This document shows positions 59,941-64,000 of a stretch of 64,000 nucleotides of DNA, piece after piece; the stretch's first letter is position 1; every line of letters begins with the position of its first letter. Both the position numbers and the translations under genes were made by a program. A model generated the notes under the pieces. The model searched no databases, was not told the DNA's origin, and saw only the letters and a program-made list of their open reading frames with translations. This DNA comes from Epiperipatus broadwayi (Eukaryota > Onychophora > Udeonychophora > Euonychophora > Peripatidae). Location of the stretch: contig JAQFVV010012572.1 in NCBI GenBank assembly GCA_028023455.1, forward strand, positions 1,054,001 to 1,118,000, read 5' to 3'.

Positions 59941-60685
59941 AATCCAAGATAAAAATGATTTGAATGTCTTCTCTTGTAGTAGCATTTATCATAAATAAAT
60001 AAAAAAAAGCTTGTTTAGAGCTATTAGCACGCTCTTAATTTTACATAGATCAGAGTAAGAAAATAAGACCAAAGACAAACATTAGAAAGACTAAAATAAT
60101 GTTCAATGGATTTATCAGAAAAAGAAAATATATATTAATAATCATGAATTAGAAGAAGTTATAACTACAAATACCTTGTTTATATTTTAACACATATGAA
60201 AACATAAAAGATAATATTAATTATAGCATTACAACTTGGATGGAATGGTTTTGATAGAAATAATTTACTGTTAGAAGAAAATATGTCTACTTGAAAATAA
60301 AATTTTTTAATATATGCATTTTATCAGTTCTCACTTAGAAATCTGATACTTGGACACTTAACAGAAGAGGAAAACAGAGACTTCAGAGAGATACATGATA
60401 TGAGTAGTAAAAAGGGATCAAAAAGGAAGTATTGAAAGAATTAAAGACTGGAATGAAGTTGGGATGAATATATTGCTAGAGAAGATGATAATAGATGGAC
60501 AGTTGAAGTTTTAAATGGATCCCAAGATATTGTAAAAGACCTAGAATGAGACTCCATAAGAGGTAGTTGTATGAAATAAGGCAGTTTATTTGTGTGATGT
60601 GAAGAAGAGCTATGACTTGGAGGGACTGGATTAAACTTGGAATGGATCGATAATGACTGAAAATGATGATGATGAATGATAGGAA

Positions 60686-61039
60686 AGTTACCCTTTTCAC
60701 TAGTCACATCATACCATTGCAATTTTTTATTTTTATAGTTACTACATTGACACAATATAACATATCCAGATTACTGAGGGATTTTACTCTTAATTAAAAA
60801 TAACTAGAAACCTATTACTGACAATTATTAAATGATTATTTACATTAATCATAGGCTATCTACCTGAATAAAAATCCTAAATCTGTGATTCCAAAAGTTC
60901 ATCCTTATATCCATTAACCATTACGTTACAAGGAAGAATGTCAGCCAAAACATAGAATAATAAAAGATGAAAACGATAAAATGTTCACTAGTAAGTGTGA
61001 AGTTTTATAACAGGAACAGAACAGTACTAAATTTTTGAC
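60686..61039. other. AT-rich sequence, no gene seen
   Basis: No supported feature. Confidence 0.45.
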
Positions 61040-61105
61040 AATAAATTTAACTACATTTTCTGGCTTCTTTATAATCCTAACATTCCATGTGCCTATTCTT
61101 ATAAT
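61040..61105 (-). pseudogene. LINE endonuclease N-terminus scrap, other LINE type
   Basis: The minus strand reads IIRIGTWNVRIIKKPENV, matching the start of APE-type LINE endonucleases (G-T-W-N-V-R, with the Asn a metal ligand). It is not the RTE-like family of this window, which has STYNCRS. Possibly the same type as the C-terminal relic at 46090-46520. Nothing else of it is readable. Confidence 0.55.
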
Positions 61106-61519
61106 AATCTTTATTTCCAAAGACTTTATATTAGTGTTCTCAATCCTGGAATTACAATAGTTTCTCTTTTATTTTCAGCATTTTCACGTGATATATCTTG
61201 GTTATGTGATTTAATTTCAACTTTACTTACATCCTAATTTTATAACAGCAATCTATTGACATCTTGTTTTTTCTTTTATTTTAAATTTATGTACAGTTTC
61301 AGATTAAATATTTTGAAATTAATTATAGTAAACAAAATATATTATACAATAATTAAAATGGCATAAAATTTCAAAATTGTCTTAAAAAAAAAACACAATT
61401 CCTAAACATAAAATTATCAAGTAAATACTTAACACATCAAAAAAATAAAAACTTTTACCAAAATTTTACTCAGCTGTATATATATACTTCAAAGGGTAAT
61501 TATCATTATTTTCAAACAT
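61106..61519. other. AT-rich sequence, no gene seen
   Basis: No supported feature. Confidence 0.45.
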
Positions 61520-62135
61520 TATGGATCTACTGCATACTCCAATGAGCACACCAGCAAACTTTCATATTACATTCATCCATTTGACATGTGGTCTCTTTCC
61601 AGGTCTTTCACTATCTTTTGGGCTTTGATTTAAAATATCCACTATCCACCTATTATCATTTCTTCTAGCAATATGACAACCACACTTCTATTTCAGTACT
61701 CCCTTAATTCTATCAATAATGGCAATGATATCTGTTTTTCCATCTCTTCCATGTATTTTGTTTTCATTCATTTAATATATCCCCATACTTCATTGGAAGG
61801 AGTGAAATTTCTGTATTGCACTTCTTTTAAATGCCAAAGTTTCAGATCCATAAGTAAGTATTGGTAGAACATATTTACTAACACTCTTCCTTTTCTAATA
61901 TAGGTTCCTTTTAATATCAAATTATTTCTACCAAAAGCATTTCATTAAGTTCAATTCTATAATTAATTTCAATATCATGTTTCCAACTGTGTTAAAAATC
62001 TAACCAAAATATTTATAATTGTTAACTACTTCTGATTCATAATTATCAATATTTTTTGCTTCTAAGAAAATTTATTGAAAACTACTTTAGACTTTTTAGC
62101 ATTTACCTTGAGTACTATTTTTTTACTTTCAATAT
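61520..62135 (-). mobile_element. RTE-like LINE copy 5, 3' part
   Basis: Minus-strand remnant aligned with 18830-19420 of copy 2: AGCAATATGAC / ATTATCATTTCTTCTAG (IARRDDN region) near 61655, CATAAGTAAGTATTGGTAGA (ETW region upstream), ATTTCTACCAAAAGCATTT (AFGRN region) near 61924, and the KKTK region (AGTACTATTTTTTTACTTTC) near 62115. Truncated inside RT at its 5' side. Stops and indels in all frames. It lies in opposite orientation to LINE copy 4, 0.8 kb away. Confidence 0.7.
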
Positions 62136-64000
62136 TACTTAGAATAATAATAAAAATATGTTTAAAATAAGAGAAATGATGAAATATCTATTTGACAAAA
62201 CTGATTATTAATTAAAAATTTCTATACATTATTAATAAAAACATAAAAGATATATTTGCATAAATTAAATTAATGTTTAAAGATTATAATTAATAATAAT
62301 ATTTTAGTATATTAAAATGCAACAAATTATTAATAAAAATTAAATCAAAAAGGTAACCCTATTAAAAACAATAATGCTTATAGAATAATAATACTGATAA
62401 ATACTTTAAGCAAATTTTTAATGAACATCTTAAGAAAGATTAAAGGATTGAATTGAAGAATGCCTAGGCGATATATTTAGAAAAGGCAAGAGAGACATAT
62501 AATAAATATTGCTCTACCTAATTATGAAAAAAAAAACAGAAGAAAAAAGATTTTATCATGGTTTTCTGACTTTGAGAGGCATTTGACATCTACTACCAAA
62601 TGATAAGTATATTCAAAACATATAATTAATCTTCTAAATATATATCTGACTCTAGATAAATAAACAATATTAATTTAAATAATATACTATATTTAAAAAA
62701 AGTCAATGTTAATATTACTAATATCAATAAATTTACTTAAAGTAAATTCATACAAAAAAATTAAATGTTAACGTAAATTTTAAAATAGCTGTGACAATAC
62801 GTGAAAATAAAAGACACAAGAAATGAAGATTGAATCTCATCATGCATATTCATATAGAAACAATGAATTAGTCAATCAAATTGTTTGTTCCTTTGTAGTT
62901 CATATGAAGTTCAAACACCAGAAGTCTCAGAGCCACAAACTAGGAACAATAAGCCCTAAAATCTTCCACTTTACCAATATAGTGAACCAGGGTCTGAAAA
63001 CAATAATACATAAGAACAAAGAAAAGGCGATACTAAATTATTTATTGGAAAAGATACTATGAAATCAACACAAAATATATTAAATAATAATAAAAAATAA
63101 ATAAATATGAATAAATATAATCAAAACAATGATTTTTTGAACATATACATATAAAAAAAAATTGATGGAATCTACATGATAAAATTTTGAAGACCTTGGA
63201 AATAAAAATGCTACGGATCTAAATCAGTGTTTTCTAATTTTTTAAAATCACAGCATACTTAGAAAAGGTAAGCATTTATACAACACAATTTTTGAAAAAG
63301 AGGAAGTTATGTTAACATCATAAAGAAATTTTACAATAATTTCTATTACATGAAAATCTCCTCAAGGTTTTCAATATTCACATTTAAGAGTATTTATATA
63401 AATGAATATATTTAAGTTTTAATGACACTTGTGATTTTAATACAACTCTTTTTACAATGTTTGAAACAGTTATTTGCAATTTGTGACCTAAAGTTTTTAA
63501 TAATAATCATTTTGTAATTTTTATAGTTATCACTAAATAAATGTTTGTCCACTTAAACATATAATAGCAAATGACATAAGAATATTTTTCCTGAAGATAA
63601 CATCTTTTCATTTATTTTTTACAATTTTTTTTAAATAACAGGTGCATTTTTGCAACAGTGCCCTGCTTGAAAATCATTAACTTAAACTGCTGAAAAGATA
63701 CTTGCAAATCAGGATACAAAACAACATTAAATGTGTAGAATGTGTGCACATATACTAGTTTATTATAAGCATTAAAAAACAGTCAACACTTAGACAATTC
63801 CAATATCAATAACAATCAACAATTTCAAACTGTTGTCAAGGCAACCTCCTTTTAACAATACCCCCCCCCCCCAAAAAAAAAAAGTTTATTATAAAAATAT
63901 ATAACCATGGTAATTGCAGAAAATTCAATAATAAAAAAAATATTTGAACAAACATGCAGTTATTTTTATTTCTTTATTGTGTGGAATAATATTTTCAATA
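62136..64000. other. AT-rich sequence, no gene seen
   Basis: No supported gene. Faint LINE-like scraps may occur near 62430-62600. The plus frame 62823-63062 has no recognisable motif. A C12-A11 homopolymer pair lies near 63861-63883. Confidence 0.45.

Larger units (their letters stand above)
59430..60044. mobile_element. pLTR family A foldback inserted in LINE with 14-bp TSD
   Basis: A 615-bp insertion flanked by ATAGATCAGAGTAA at 59416-59429 and 60045-60058. It consists of one nearly complete minus unit (about 59858 to 59440) and a partial plus unit (about 59861 to 60044), which begins again with TAGTAATAATAACAAG, as the insertion's left end does. Both units hold an intact hammerhead. No PLE coding part is present, so only terminal-repeat RNA was inserted. 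The TSD length fits target-primed insertion. Confidence 0.85.
55500..60685 (+). mobile_element. RTE-like LINE copy 4, split by nested insertions
   Basis: One plus-strand LINE in three pieces. Piece 1 (55500-55758) reads LYKIYTKIITT-like text, EQVGFKSGFSSVNHIQ and LPLCFGFVAYENTFGSINIS (motif A, where the usual DYEKAFDS is AYENTFGS, so the catalytic Asp is lost). Piece 2 (59118-59429) resumes at the next codons (LDHQ region), includes FTDDVVV at 59354 (motif C intact) and stops at a 14-bp TSD. Piece 3 (60045-60685) continues with TKIMFNGF, SDTWTLNR, ARRDDNRWT and the ATGATGATGATGA tail. Gaps between pieces are repeat R with its own 2.5-kb insertion, and a pLTR foldback. Continuity across both gaps is judged from copy 2. 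Confidence 0.75.

Overview
This looks like repeat-rich, non-genic DNA from an invertebrate animal nucleus. It is roughly one quarter G+C by eye, full of A/T homopolymers and microsatellites, and has no operons, ribosome-binding sites or long ORFs. I found no host gene I can defend. The recognisable sequence is decayed retroelement: RTE-like LINEs, at least one other LINE type, Penelope-like elements (PLEs), tRNA-derived SINE-like units, foldback repeats, one Tigger/pogo-like MITE and one GC-richer 2.5 kb insertion. A cephalopod or other mollusc would fit this mix, but the sequence alone does not settle the taxon.

Layout. 0-5.3 kb: 5' half of an RTE-like LINE (minus), a LINE reverse-transcriptase relic (plus) and a PLE GIY-YIG fragment (minus). 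5.3-18.7 kb: mostly unassigned AT-rich DNA with short palindromes, a tRNA-Val-like SINE head, a 210-bp tandem repeat and a 450-bp foldback. 18.7-21.8 kb: the best LINE copy, nearly full length but dead. 22.0-23.85 kb: a PLE 3' end joined to an inverted array of four PLE terminal-repeat (pLTR) units. 24.1-24.8 kb: another LINE tail. 26.4 kb: a 239-bp ATT microsatellite. 28.7-33.0 kb: a strand-asymmetric, G-poor block. 33.2-34.5 kb: a second pLTR array. 37.9-39.8 kb: the best PLE coding region (reverse transcriptase plus GIY-YIG). 40-45.4 kb: a second PLE with pLTR copies, a foldback and a LINE. 46-51 kb: LINE relic, MITE, tandem pLTRs. 53.7-54.6 kb: an 887-bp foldback combining a ribozyme with a Pol III-like box. 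55.5-60.7 kb: a LINE containing nested insertions. 61-62.1 kb: two LINE fragments.

Main result. The pLTR units and foldbacks carry hammerhead ribozymes. I can fold about a dozen copies from at least four sequence families by hand, several with complete catalytic cores (CTGANGA and GAAA), paired stems I, II and III and a legal NUH cleavage triplet: 22597-22655 (-), 23179-23237 (+), 23635-23693 (+), 49384-49460 (+), 54183-54252 (+), 59596-59651 (-) and 59885-59940 (+). Hammerheads in PLEs are known from the literature. What is notable here is the density, the head-to-head arrangement, one truncated unit that ends exactly at a predicted cleavage site (23020/23021), and the coupling to a tRNA-like promoter at 54 kb.

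The elements fit the usual logic: LINEs and PLEs encode reverse transcriptase and an endonuclease, while short units (pLTRs, SINE-like units, foldbacks) carry RNA signals used in trans. Every coding region here is broken, so this window is a fossil bed rather than a live source.
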